A stretch of 6,482 nt of DNA from Chloroflexota bacterium (GTDB taxonomy: Bacteria; Chloroflexota; Dehalococcoidia; Lucifugimonadales; VGZR01), in the NCBI GenBank assembly GCA_027625225.1, contig JAQBWG010000110.1, positions 1 through 6,482 on the forward strand, given 5' to 3'. Positions within the stretch are counted from its first letter, which is position 1. Every line of letters starts with the position of its first letter. Shown here piece by piece: positions 1 through 5,587 of the stretch. The notes under the pieces are model-generated. The model saw only the letters and a program-made list of their open reading frames with translations. It was not told the origin of the DNA and did no database searches. The position numbers and the translations under genes were made by a program.

Positions 1-9
1 ATCTCCTCG

Positions 10-33
10 GCCTTTTCCTAGCTAGGAAAAGGC
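10..33. repeat. Perfect 24-nt palindrome
   Basis: The two halves, 10-21 and 22-33, are exact reverse complements, centred on CTAGCTAG. As RNA this would fold into a stem of about 10 bp with an AGCU loop. It lies 65 nt past the stop codon of the minus-strand propeller gene, where a terminator is expected. However, no T-run follows on the minus strand (the next bases are CGAGGAGAT), and on the plus strand A's rather than T's follow. It is therefore either a terminator without a U-tract, an mRNA 3'-end stabiliser, or a protein-binding site. The structure is certain and the role is open. Confidence 0.6.
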
Positions 34-98
34 AAAAATATATGCTCTGGATACCTGGATTCCAATGCGCGACTGTATCAGGCTAAAGGCCGTTCCGT

Positions 99-1025
99 CT
101 ACTTTCGGACGAACTTCTGGACCCGCTGGCCCTCCAGCACTTCGCCGATATAGACATCACCGTGCGAGTCCACCGCGGCAGTGTGCGGCGCCACGAACCG
201 GCCCGGCTCGCGGCTGCTCTCGCCGCCCCACTGCGCGACGATGCGCCCGTCCAAGTCTACGACCGAAACGCGGTGCCCAAGTTCGGCGACGAAGACCAGC
301 CCGTCGGCGTCGATGGCGAGGCTGCACGGCTGTTTGAAGCCGTTCCACATAGCGAGGAAGTTGCCGTCCTGGTCGAGCACCTGGATGCGGTGGTTCTCCA
401 TGTCGCAGACAAGCAGGCGGCCCTGGGGGTCGATGGCGAGGCCGTGCGGGAGGTGGAATTCGAGCGGCGCGGACTTTCCGGGGATGCCCCAGGACGCCTG
501 TAACACGCCGTTCTTGTCGAATTTATGGACGCGGCAGTTGCCGTAGCCGTCGGAGACGAAGATATCGCCGTTGGGGGCGGTGGCGACGCCGGTGGGGAGG
601 TTGAAGGGTTGGCCAGGTTTTTCTACTAAGAAATCTTTGATTTGGCCGGTGTCGGACGGCTTGCCGGGGGTGCCGAGGGTGAGCAAAATGTTGCCTTCGG
701 CGGTGTGTTTGGTTACGACGTGCGCGCCGGTGTCAGCGAGGAAAACGTGCTGTTCGGATGATGTCCCTGCATCTTTTTTAGACGCGGCGTTTGATGCTAT
801 ATGGATGCCGTGGGGGGTTTTTGCTGCCTGCTCCCAGGATGACTGATAGTTGCCGTTTCGGTCGAAGGTGGAGAGTTTGTGGTTGCCGCGATTGTAGAGG
901 TAGACGCGGTCTTCGGCATCAACGGCGACGCCGGCGACCTGTTTGAGTTCGTGGCCTTCAGGCAGTTTAGGCCAGTCGGGGTCGAGTTCGTAGAGGTTGG
1001 GGCCTGCCTGATAGCGGACGGTCAT
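99..1025 (-). CDS. NHL-repeat beta-propeller protein, peptidyl-alpha-hydroxyglycine alpha-amidating lyase (PAL)-like
   Basis: This 308-residue protein has no signal peptide or membrane segment, so it is probably cytoplasmic. It is built of NHL repeats, seen as recurring blocks such as GVAVDAEDRVYLYNRG (32-47), PHGI (71-74), SDGYGNCRVHKFD (158-170), LPHGLAIDPQGRLLVCD (192-208) and VYIGE (291-295), consistent with a six-bladed propeller. Compared from memory with the rat PAL catalytic core, the three zinc histidines have counterparts (H72, H194, H281), as do the catalytic Arg (R46 in NRGNH) and Tyr (Y161 in SDGYGN). The active-site Met before the last His and the Asp after it are Ala279 and Thr282 here. 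Bacterial homologues are mostly of unknown substrate. The start is supported by GAGG (1034-1037) 8 nt upstream. The gene follows the HemQ-like gene by 39 nt, probably in one operon. The fold is secure and the enzymatic activity is not. Confidence 0.88.
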   Translation of the reverse strand: MTVRYQAGPNLYELDPDWPKLPEGHELKQVAGVAVDAEDRVYLYNRGNHKLSTFDRNGNYQSSWEQAAKTPHGIHIASNAASKKDAGTSSEQHVFLADTGAHVVTKHTAEGNILLTLGTPGKPSDTGQIKDFLVEKPGQPFNLPTGVATAPNGDIFVSDGYGNCRVHKFDKNGVLQASWGIPGKSAPLEFHLPHGLAIDPQGRLLVCDMENHRIQVLDQDGNFLAMWNGFKQPCSLAIDADGLVFVAELGHRVSVVDLDGRIVAQWGGESSREPGRFVAPHTAAVDSHGDVYIGEVLEGQRVQKFVRK

Positions 1026-1064
1026 GTGGCTTGCCTCTTTCTTGCTTCTTGTTACTTGGGCTTT

Positions 1065-1775
1065 TCAGCCGCCAAGAGTGTCGAGGGCCTCTTCGATGGA
1101 CATGTAGATGCAGGTGAAGATGGGGGTATCGTAGTCGGTGTAGGTGCGGACTTTGGAGCTGCGCATCTCCATGACCAATTCAAGGAAATCAGACGGGCTG
1201 TCGGATTCGAAAGCGACCATGAATTCCTGGTCGTCGAGGCCGAAGGAGTAGCTGGTGTTGATCTTAACGGAGGGGTATTTGTGGCCGGTGCGGAAGTGTT
1301 CGGACATCATGCGTCCGCGTTCTTCGGCGGGGAGGAGGTACCAGTCCTTGGTTTTGACGAAGGGATAGACGAAGAAGTATTTGGCCTGGCCGGGGGTGAC
1401 CTTGAGGCGGGTGCCCTCCTGGCCTTCGTGCTTGTGCTCCTTGACGTACTGGGAGCGGCGGGTCATGGCGAGGTAGGAGTGGGGCGTGGTGAGGTATTTG
1501 CCGAGGGCGGTTTCGTTGAGGCGGGTGGCGACTTCCTGGACGGACTCCAGGCTATCGGTGCCCTGCCAAAGGAGGAAGTCTACGTCGCCGCGCATACCCA
1601 CACAGCTATAACTGCGGAGCACCATGCTGGAGGAGAATTCGTTGACTACGGAGGCGAACTCTTCTTTGCCCGCTTTGCGTTCGGCGTCGGGAAGGCGACG
1701 CCAGAGGGGGTCGGCTTTATAAAAGGTGTACTTTACGAACTGTTGGTTGTCCTGTTTCGTTTGGGTGTCAGACAT
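1065..1775 (-). CDS. hemQ: Chlorite dismutase/HemQ family heme protein, likely coproheme decarboxylase-like
   Basis: This 236-residue protein, a normal length for the family, has the hallmarks of the chlorite dismutase fold. They are the VYPF motif with the likely catalytic Tyr137, DWYLLPAEER (144-153), the probable proximal heme ligand His160 in SEHF, and SFGLDDQEF (177-185). In coproheme decarboxylases (ChdC/HemQ) the Tyr and His positions are conserved and the enzyme turns coproheme III into heme b. True chlorite dismutases carry a distal Arg, and Firmicute HemQ a Gln. Counting back from the GLDD block, the equivalent residue here is Ile172. Chlorite dismutase activity is therefore unlikely, while ChdC or an uncharacterised heme-binding role is plausible. 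The protein is cytoplasmic, with no signal peptide. It is the first gene of a minus-strand pair with the NHL protein, behind an extended -10 promoter. The Shine-Dalgarno sequence is weak (GAGA about 11 nt upstream). Confidence 0.88.
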   Translation of the reverse strand: MSDTQTKQDNQQFVKYTFYKADPLWRRLPDAERKAGKEEFASVVNEFSSSMVLRSYSCVGMRGDVDFLLWQGTDSLESVQEVATRLNETALGKYLTTPHSYLAMTRRSQYVKEHKHEGQEGTRLKVTPGQAKYFFVYPFVKTKDWYLLPAEERGRMMSEHFRTGHKYPSVKINTSYSFGLDDQEFMVAFESDSPSDFLELVMEMRSSKVRTYTDYDTPIFTCIYMSIEEALDTLGG

Positions 1776-1810
1776 CGCATGTTCTCGGTATTGGTGGGAT
1801 AGCGGCGGTC

Positions 1811-1819
1811 ATTATAGCA
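1811..1819 (-). promoter_or_regulatory. Extended -10 promoter for the hemQ-like operon
   Basis: On the minus strand this reads TGCTATAAT, a consensus -10 hexamer preceded by the TGn extension. No good -35 is seen at 16-18 nt spacing, which an extended -10 can tolerate. The predicted start near 1804 gives a 5' UTR of about 29 nt before the ATG at 1775. The same 82-bp gap must also hold the promoter of the divergent gene at 1858. A weak plus-strand candidate, TTGGTG (1791-1796) with TATAGC (1813-1818) at 16-nt spacing, physically overlaps this -10, so the two promoters may compete. Confidence 0.6.
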
Positions 1820-1857
1820 CGGTGATGTTATAGTTCGGACGACGCGTGGGAGGCACC

Positions 1858-2967
1858 ATGACACAGCAGTACACCATGCAGAAAGATGAGAGGACGCGTG
1901 TCCATTCTCTCTTGAAGCGGTTTGGATATCATTCTCAGTCGTATAACGTCCTCGGGCCGAACATGCGCTACTTCTTTTCCACGAAAGGCACGGAAGGGGT
2001 TATCGCATATGTTACGCACGCAAGAGTGGCCCTAGGTGCAGGCGATCCAATATGTGACGTCTCTGACGTCCGTACACTGGTTGGCGAGTTCCGTGAGTTC
2101 TGCAAGTCGAAACGATGGAAGTGCTGTTTCCAATCGGTAACCGACCGATGGCGAGATGTGTGGGAGGGACTGGGATTTGGGATGCTGAAGGTCGGGGAGG
2201 AACCCATCTACGATTTGGGAAGGCTCTCATGGACAGGTAGTGACTTCAGAGACTTGCGACGTGAAGTAAGACGGGCTGAGAAACACGGCATGAAGGTAGT
2301 GGAATACCAGCCTATTGTGACGCGGAGTGAAGACTGGGAATTGCAGATGGCCGAGCTGTCGCGTCGGTGGAGGGAGTTTAAGGGGTCGGGCGAGTTGTCC
2401 TTTCTTATAGGAACGCCAAGTCTCGAAGAGCCCGGAGACCGCAAGTATTTCCTTGCGCTCGCCGGTGAGAATGTAGAGGCGTTTGTAGTTTGCACGCCTG
2501 TATATGCGCGAAAGGGAATATATTTCGACCTCATGCGGCGAAAAGAAAAAACTCTCAGCGGAACGGCACAACTATTAATCACAAAATCCTTAGAGCTTCT
2601 CAAAGCACAAGGTTACGAGATGGCGACCCTAGGTACGGTGCCATTGTCGAATGAAGCGGTAGAAGAACCGGATAAAGGGTCGCTCATTCAACTGGGTATC
2701 GAATTAGCATTCGATTCCATACGTTATTTTTATAACATCAAACCTCTTTATGAATTCAAAGACCAGTTTGGCCCATCATCATGGGAGGGCCGATATCTGA
2801 CATTTTCCCCTGCCCGATTCACACCCAACATACCTTACGCAGTCCTCAAGGCATACGACCCGACAGGGGTCACTGGACAGCTCAAGCGTCAACTAGGACA
2901 AGTATGGAAGGGGTTACGATGGATCAGGGAGACACCACGCGACCTTGTCGAAAGATTGGTGCGCTAG
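1858..2967 (+). CDS. LPG_synthase_C / DUF2156-type (MprF C-terminal domain-like) protein
   Basis: The protein has 369 residues from the ATG at 1858. A GTG four codons upstream (1846) is possible, but it overlaps the GGGAGG Shine-Dalgarno (1848-1853) that serves the ATG. The pattern matches the soluble catalytic half of lysylphosphatidylglycerol synthase MprF, a double GNAT-like fold that moves an aminoacyl group onto phosphatidylglycerol. Matching blocks are an N-terminal region with GDPICDVSD, the basic helix DFRDLRREVRRAEKHG in the middle, FDLMRR, then LGTVPLS, and FKDQFGPSSWEGRYL near the C terminus. No membrane helices are present, so the MprF flippase domain is absent. Such stand-alone proteins are widespread and mostly unassigned, so lipid aminoacylation is only one possibility. 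Several stretches (for example 2501-2600 and 2700-2760) look more AT-rich than the flanking genes, hinting at a different history. Confidence 0.85.
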   Translation: MTQQYTMQKDERTRVHSLLKRFGYHSQSYNVLGPNMRYFFSTKGTEGVIAYVTHARVALGAGDPICDVSDVRTLVGEFREFCKSKRWKCCFQSVTDRWRDVWEGLGFGMLKVGEEPIYDLGRLSWTGSDFRDLRREVRRAEKHGMKVVEYQPIVTRSEDWELQMAELSRRWREFKGSGELSFLIGTPSLEEPGDRKYFLALAGENVEAFVVCTPVYARKGIYFDLMRRKEKTLSGTAQLLITKSLELLKAQGYEMATLGTVPLSNEAVEEPDKGSLIQLGIELAFDSIRYFYNIKPLYEFKDQFGPSSWEGRYLTFSPARFTPNIPYAVLKAYDPTGVTGQLKRQLGQVWKGLRWIRETPRDLVERLVR

Positions 2968-3083
2968 TGGCGGAGGCTGTCGCTACGCTGGCAGGTGCCG
3001 CGCCGTAACAGCGCCGACCGCCGAGCAACTATGGGCAAGGGGATTCCGACTGAGGACATACACAATCGCCCGCCGGCATTGGC

Positions 3084-3089
3084 TATAAT
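3084..3089 (+). promoter_or_regulatory. Consensus -10 (TATAAT) for the small membrane protein gene
   Basis: TATAAT sits in the context TTGGCTATAATGG. No convincing -35 is found 16-18 nt upstream. Transcription would begin around 3096-3098, only 5-7 nt before the ATG at 3103, which suggests a nearly leaderless message. The element would fall inside the coding frame if the gene began at the upstream GTG (2995), which argues for the shorter gene. Confidence 0.5.
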
Positions 3090-3102
3090 GGAACCGCACG
3101 CG

Positions 3103-3477
3103 ATGAGAATGTCGGATAAGTACAAGGACGAGATAGAAGACATCCTGCGACAGGCGGGAGAATGGTCTACGCCGGAGCCTATACGCAAACGGCAGATGAG
3201 CGTGTGGCGGCTGGCGTGGCTCCAGTTGAAGACGGCGGTGTCGGATAACGGCTGGTCTATCACGCCCGGCCGGTTGATGCTGACGTCGCTGGCGTTGTTC
3301 CTTGCCGCACTCATCGTCCACGCGGCCGCACCGAACCTGGGGCTTATCGGCCCGTTGGCAATCGCAGGCATCATCGCGTTTATCGTGGCGTACGGGTTCT
3401 TTCTGATGAGGCCGAAACGCGGGGGCGGTACGTACCGCAAGATGTGGCGGGGCGAAGTGGTGGACGACGAGCGTTAG
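3103..3477 (+). CDS. Small two-helix membrane protein of unknown function
   Basis: I do not recognise this 124-residue protein as a named family. It starts MRMSDKYKDEIEDILRQAGEW, a charged cytoplasmic-looking helix of about 25 residues. A basic segment rich in Arg/Lys (PIRKRQMSVWRLAWLQLK) follows. Two hydrophobic helices come next, roughly residues 54-74 and 80-101, separated by a short PNLGL turn. The tail is Arg/Gly-rich and ends WRGEVVDDER. This suggests a hairpin inner-membrane protein with both ends in the cytoplasm. The frame is open back to a GTG at 2995, but that extension is low-complexity, lacks a Shine-Dalgarno, and contains the TATAAT at 3084. I therefore prefer ATG 3103, or 3109 two codons later. 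It lies 135 nt after the LPG_synthase_C-like gene and ahead of a strong terminator. Confidence 0.7.
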   Translation: MRMSDKYKDEIEDILRQAGEWSTPEPIRKRQMSVWRLAWLQLKTAVSDNGWSITPGRLMLTSLALFLAALIVHAAAPNLGLIGPLAIAGIIAFIVAYGFFLMRPKRGGGTYRKMWRGEVVDDER

Positions 3478-3533
3478 TCCCAGAGGTTACCGCGAAGAGA
3501 CTCCACCACAGACAACCATTCATATATAAGTGG

Positions 3534-3571
3534 AAAGCAAAGGCCCCGACGATGTCGGGGCCTTTGCTTTT
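3534..3571. terminator. Bidirectional intrinsic terminator
   Basis: A perfect 17-bp inverted repeat (3534-3550 with 3554-3570) has a 3-nt loop GAT. The GC-rich core is GGCCCCGAC/GTCGGGGCC and the outer arms are A- and T-rich. On the plus strand the stem ends in CTTTGCTTTT, and on the minus strand in CTTTGCTTTCC, so it can stop transcripts from both sides. It sits between the stop codon of the plus-strand membrane protein gene (3477) and that of the minus-strand sulfite reductase (3617), exactly where convergent genes need one. Confidence 0.93.
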
Positions 3572-3616
3572 AGAGATTCGTGAGATCCCTCGACTTCGCC
3601 CGGGATGGCGATGCCG

Positions 3617-5392
3617 CTAGACGGCGCATTCGCCCTCGCCGCGCTCCAATTGGTAGAGCACGGTTTTGTCCCAGTCCATAAAGGTCTGGATGGTGTTCTT
3701 GTTAAGTTCGCCAACCTCTTTGAACTCTGCAAGTTGCTCTTCGAACGGCTCGGCGCCCACTCGGGCGGCGAAGTTCTTGAACTCTTCGCCTTCGTTACGG
3801 TTTGCCTGGTAGTAGGCGACGACCTTCTTGAAGGCTTCGGGGACACGCTTGGAAGGCACGCGGGCCTTGACGCGGATGCCGAAGCGGGGGTCGTCGGTTT
3901 CGTAGCTGCCGCCGAGGAAGAGTTCATAGGCGGGGATTTGCTGTTTGCTGCCGTTGCCGCCCTTCATGGCCGCGCCGTGGAAGCCGATGTCGGCGATGTG
4001 GTGCTGTCCGCAGCCGTTGGGGCAGCCGCTCATCTTGACGTGCATCTTTTTGACGAGGGGATCGTCGGAGTTGAGCTCCATGATGGCTTCGGTCATGGCC
4101 CGGCCAAGTCCCATCGAGGAGGTGATGCCGAGTTTGCAGCTGTCGGTGCCGGGGCAGGAGACGACGTCTTCGATAGTATTGGCACCGGAGTCGCCGAAGC
4201 CCATGGATTTCAGGGCTTCCCACAGTTCGTAGAGGGCGGATTCGGGCACCCAGCGGAACACGATGTTTTGCTGCACGTTTACGCGGGTACGGCCTCCGGC
4301 GTACTTGCGGGAGAGGTCGGCGAGCTGGTGGAACTCTACGTCGCTGATGTCGCCGAGAATGAGCTTGACGGTGGCGGCGAAGTAGCCTTTTTGGCGCTGC
4401 GGTACGACGTTGGTTGCCTTCCACTTCTGGAACCCGGCAGAGTTGCCGTTGGTACGGTAGTTCGCCTGCAGCGGCGGGGCGTCTACCGATTCGTCCTCGA
4501 CGAAGAGCAGGGGCTCGGGGTCGAAACGGTCTTCCTTGGCCCAGTCTTCCTTGAGTTCTTCTTCGACTATTTTTCGGAACTCGTCTATGCCTATGCGGTC
4601 TATATAGAACTTGATACGCGCTTTCATGCGGTTCTTGCGTAGCTCGTCGGTGCGATTGTAGATGCGTACGATGGCTTCGGTAACTTTGAGATATTCCTCA
4701 ACGGGCGTGAATTCGTAGAGGGTGGGGGCGACGCGGGGCATGATGGATGTGCCACCGCCCACGACGATTTTGAAGCCCTTGCGGCCGTTTTCGACCTTGG
4801 GCAGGAAGCCCATGTCGTGGATGGGGGTGATGGCGCAGTCGTTGGAGCAGCCGGAGAAGGCGGTCTTCATTTTGCGCGGCATGGCCTGGGTGAAGGGGTG
4901 GCGCAGGAAGAACCTCGCATAGGCGGCGGCGTAGGGTGTGACGTCGAACGGTTCGTTGCCGCAGACGCCAGCCATTTCGCAGCCGGTGACGTTGCGCATT
5001 GTGTTGCCGCAGGCTTCGCGGGTGGAGAGGCCAACGTCGGCAAGCAGCCAGAGACCCTTGGCGGCGTCTTCAATCTTTACGTGGTGGAACTGGATGTTCT
5101 CACGGGTGGTGACGTGACCCTTACGAAGCGGTGTATAGAGTTTGGCGAACTCACCGAGGGCGTCGAGCTGGTCGGCGGTAAGGCCGCCGAAGGGGGCCTT
5201 GACGCGAATCATCTGGAAGTCGGGCTGGCGCTGGCCGTAGACACCCTGCTTGAGGCGGAAGGACATGAACTGGTTGGGGTCCCATTCGCCATTGCGGAAT
5301 CGTTTGACCTGCTTTTCGAACTCGACGAGTTCTTCGGGGAGGACGGAGAGTACTCTTTGTACTCGCGGGCTCCATTCTTTCGTCTGGGTCAT
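3617..5392 (-). CDS. sir: Ferredoxin-type siroheme [4Fe-4S] sulfite (or nitrite) reductase
   Basis: This 591-residue cytoplasmic enzyme of the assimilatory nitrite/sulfite reductase family would reduce sulfite to sulfide with six electrons, probably from ferredoxin. The siroheme/[4Fe-4S] ligands are the C-terminal C413-X5-C419 (SCPGTDSC) and C457-X3-C461 (GCPNGCG). Anion-binding residues match E. coli CysI: R97 (TTREN), R133 (MRNVTG), and K174-x-K176 (PRKMKT). The K-x-K pair is sulfite-reductase-like, since plant nitrite reductases have K-x-N there, so sulfite is favoured. Unlike CysI or plant nitrite reductase, the N-terminal half also carries C138-X5-C144 and C182-X3-C186, mirroring the cluster motif. 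The start is fixed by AAGGAGG (5398-5404) 5 nt upstream. The gene stands alone, preceded by a 170-nt leader with a Cys-codon peptide and terminator, so cysteine-responsive control is likely. The family call is certain and the substrate choice is inferred. Confidence 0.93.
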   Translation of the reverse strand: MTQTKEWSPRVQRVLSVLPEELVEFEKQVKRFRNGEWDPNQFMSFRLKQGVYGQRQPDFQMIRVKAPFGGLTADQLDALGEFAKLYTPLRKGHVTTRENIQFHHVKIEDAAKGLWLLADVGLSTREACGNTMRNVTGCEMAGVCGNEPFDVTPYAAAYARFFLRHPFTQAMPRKMKTAFSGCSNDCAITPIHDMGFLPKVENGRKGFKIVVGGGTSIMPRVAPTLYEFTPVEEYLKVTEAIVRIYNRTDELRKNRMKARIKFYIDRIGIDEFRKIVEEELKEDWAKEDRFDPEPLLFVEDESVDAPPLQANYRTNGNSAGFQKWKATNVVPQRQKGYFAATVKLILGDISDVEFHQLADLSRKYAGGRTRVNVQQNIVFRWVPESALYELWEALKSMGFGDSGANTIEDVVSCPGTDSCKLGITSSMGLGRAMTEAIMELNSDDPLVKKMHVKMSGCPNGCGQHHIADIGFHGAAMKGGNGSKQQIPAYELFLGGSYETDDPRFGIRVKARVPSKRVPEAFKKVVAYYQANRNEGEEFKNFAARVGAEPFEEQLAEFKEVGELNKNTIQTFMDWDKTVLYQLERGEGECAV

Positions 5393-5397
5393 GGCTG

Positions 5398-5404
5398 CCT
5401 CCTT
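5398..5404 (-). promoter_or_regulatory. Strong Shine-Dalgarno of the sulfite reductase gene
   Basis: AAGGAGG on the minus strand lies 5 nt before the ATG at 5392 and is a full match to the anti-SD core. It is downstream of the attenuator terminator, so the gene can be translated independently once transcription reads through. Confidence 0.9.
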
Positions 5405-5438
5405 GTGGTGGTCACCTTAGCTAGTAGATGCGTGGGGT

Positions 5439-5472
5439 AAAACAAAACCCCGCTGGGTCTTCTTCAGCGGGG
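5439..5472 (-). terminator. Attenuator terminator in the sulfite reductase leader
   Basis: On the minus strand CCCCGCTG (5472-5465) pairs perfectly over 8 bp with CAGCGGGG (5455-5448) across a 9-nt loop AAGAAGACC, and TTTTGTTTT (5447-5439) follows. This is a textbook intrinsic terminator. It lies inside the 5' leader, about 47 nt before the reductase ATG and downstream of the likely promoter, so it must act as a conditional (attenuation) terminator. Its 5' arm can instead pair with the antiterminator segment at 5504-5508. Confidence 0.9.
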
Positions 5473-5508
5473 CGAAACGTCAAGAGCACACATGTCACTC
5501 TTGGCCCC
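5469..5508 (-). promoter_or_regulatory. Predicted antiterminator hairpin
   Basis: On the minus strand GGGGC (5508-5504) pairs with GCCCC (5473-5469). The adjoining CAAGAG (5503-5498) pairs with CTCTTG (5486-5481), giving a composite 11-bp stem with a 7-nt bulge (ACGTTTC). The GCCCC strand includes the first four bases of the terminator's 5' arm, so this fold and the terminator exclude each other. The first G of the GGGGC strand is the last base of the leader peptide's TAG stop, so a ribosome finishing the peptide would block this fold. Confidence 0.7.
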
Positions 5509-5516
5509 TATGGGCC
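5503..5516 (-). promoter_or_regulatory. Predicted anti-antiterminator hairpin
   Basis: On the minus strand GGCCC (5516-5512) and GGGCC (5507-5503) form a 5-bp GC stem with an AUAG loop that contains part of the leader stop codon. It competes with the antiterminator for the G-run. A ribosome stalled on Cys codon 12 would cover GGCCC and release the G-run. An untranslated leader would form this hairpin and allow termination. Confidence 0.6.
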
Positions 5517-5558
5517 GTTGCTACAGACGCAGACCTTGTAGATGTGTGTGGTTGTCAT
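5508..5558 (-). CDS. Cysteine-containing leader peptide (attenuator) of sulfite reductase
   Basis: This 16-codon reading frame encodes MTTTHIYKVCVCSNGP, with Cys codons TGC and TGT at positions 10 and 12, then TAG. It lies 115 nt upstream of the reductase ATG, on the same strand, and ends exactly where the alternative hairpins begin. The placement of tandem Cys codons 6-8 nt before the first arm (GGCCC), and of the stop codon in the second arm, is what a ribosome-mediated attenuator needs. The ATG is predicted to lie about 4 nt from the transcript start and has no Shine-Dalgarno, so initiation would be nearly leaderless. From memory, leaderless Cys-rich short ORFs controlling sulfur genes are known in mycobacteria. 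This one is a similar idea with a visible intrinsic terminator. The peptide itself is probably not functional. Translation is inferred from architecture, not from conservation. Confidence 0.72.
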   Translation of the reverse strand: MTTTHIYKVCVCSNGP

Positions 5559-5559
5559 A

Positions 5560-5587
5560 TTTATAGCTAATCTAGCAATACAGTCAA
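5560..5587 (-). promoter_or_regulatory. Alternative overlapping promoter P2
   Basis: On the minus strand there is TTGACT (5587-5582), a 16-nt spacer, and TATAAA (5565-5560). The predicted start near 5553 would fall inside the leader peptide's second codon. A P2 transcript would then lack the leader ATG and could not be controlled by cysteine stalling. Whether P1, P2 or both are used is not decidable from sequence. Confidence 0.4.

Noticed and set aside
879..1802. 307-codon plus-strand open frame antisense to the hemQ-like and NHL genes
   Set aside because: It is a shadow of GC-rich third positions. The translation is Gly/Val/Phe/Ala-rich with no family pattern, while the minus-strand genes match known folds.
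2995..3102. N-terminal extension of the small membrane protein from GTG 2995
   Set aside because: There is no Shine-Dalgarno, the composition is biased, and a consensus TATAAT lies inside it. A start at 3103 or 3109 is favoured, though not proven.
3924..4424. 166-codon minus-strand open frame inside the reductase
   Set aside because: It is an out-of-frame Arg/His-rich translation of the same coding DNA and has no start signal.
3605..4642. 345-codon plus-strand open frame antisense to sulfite reductase
   Set aside because: The opposite strand encodes the well-conserved reductase with all cluster cysteines. The antisense protein is compositionally biased and begins across the reductase's stop region.
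4817..5440. 207-codon plus-strand open frame over the reductase N-terminus and leader
   Set aside because: It is an antisense shadow that also runs through the leader terminator and the Shine-Dalgarno region of the real gene.
5448..5455. Alternative pairing of the terminator 3' arm (GGGGT) with ACCCC at 5434-5438 downstream
   Set aside because: It is possible on paper, but it spans the U-tract and would form only after the polymerase has passed the termination point, so it is unlikely to control the decision.
5439..5562. Known riboswitch (SAM, cobalamin, THF or T-box) in the sulfite reductase leader
   Set aside because: No core motifs of these classes were recognised, such as the T-box GGGUGGAACCGCG-like sequence or SAM-I junction sequences. 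The Cys-codon ORF explains the structure better.
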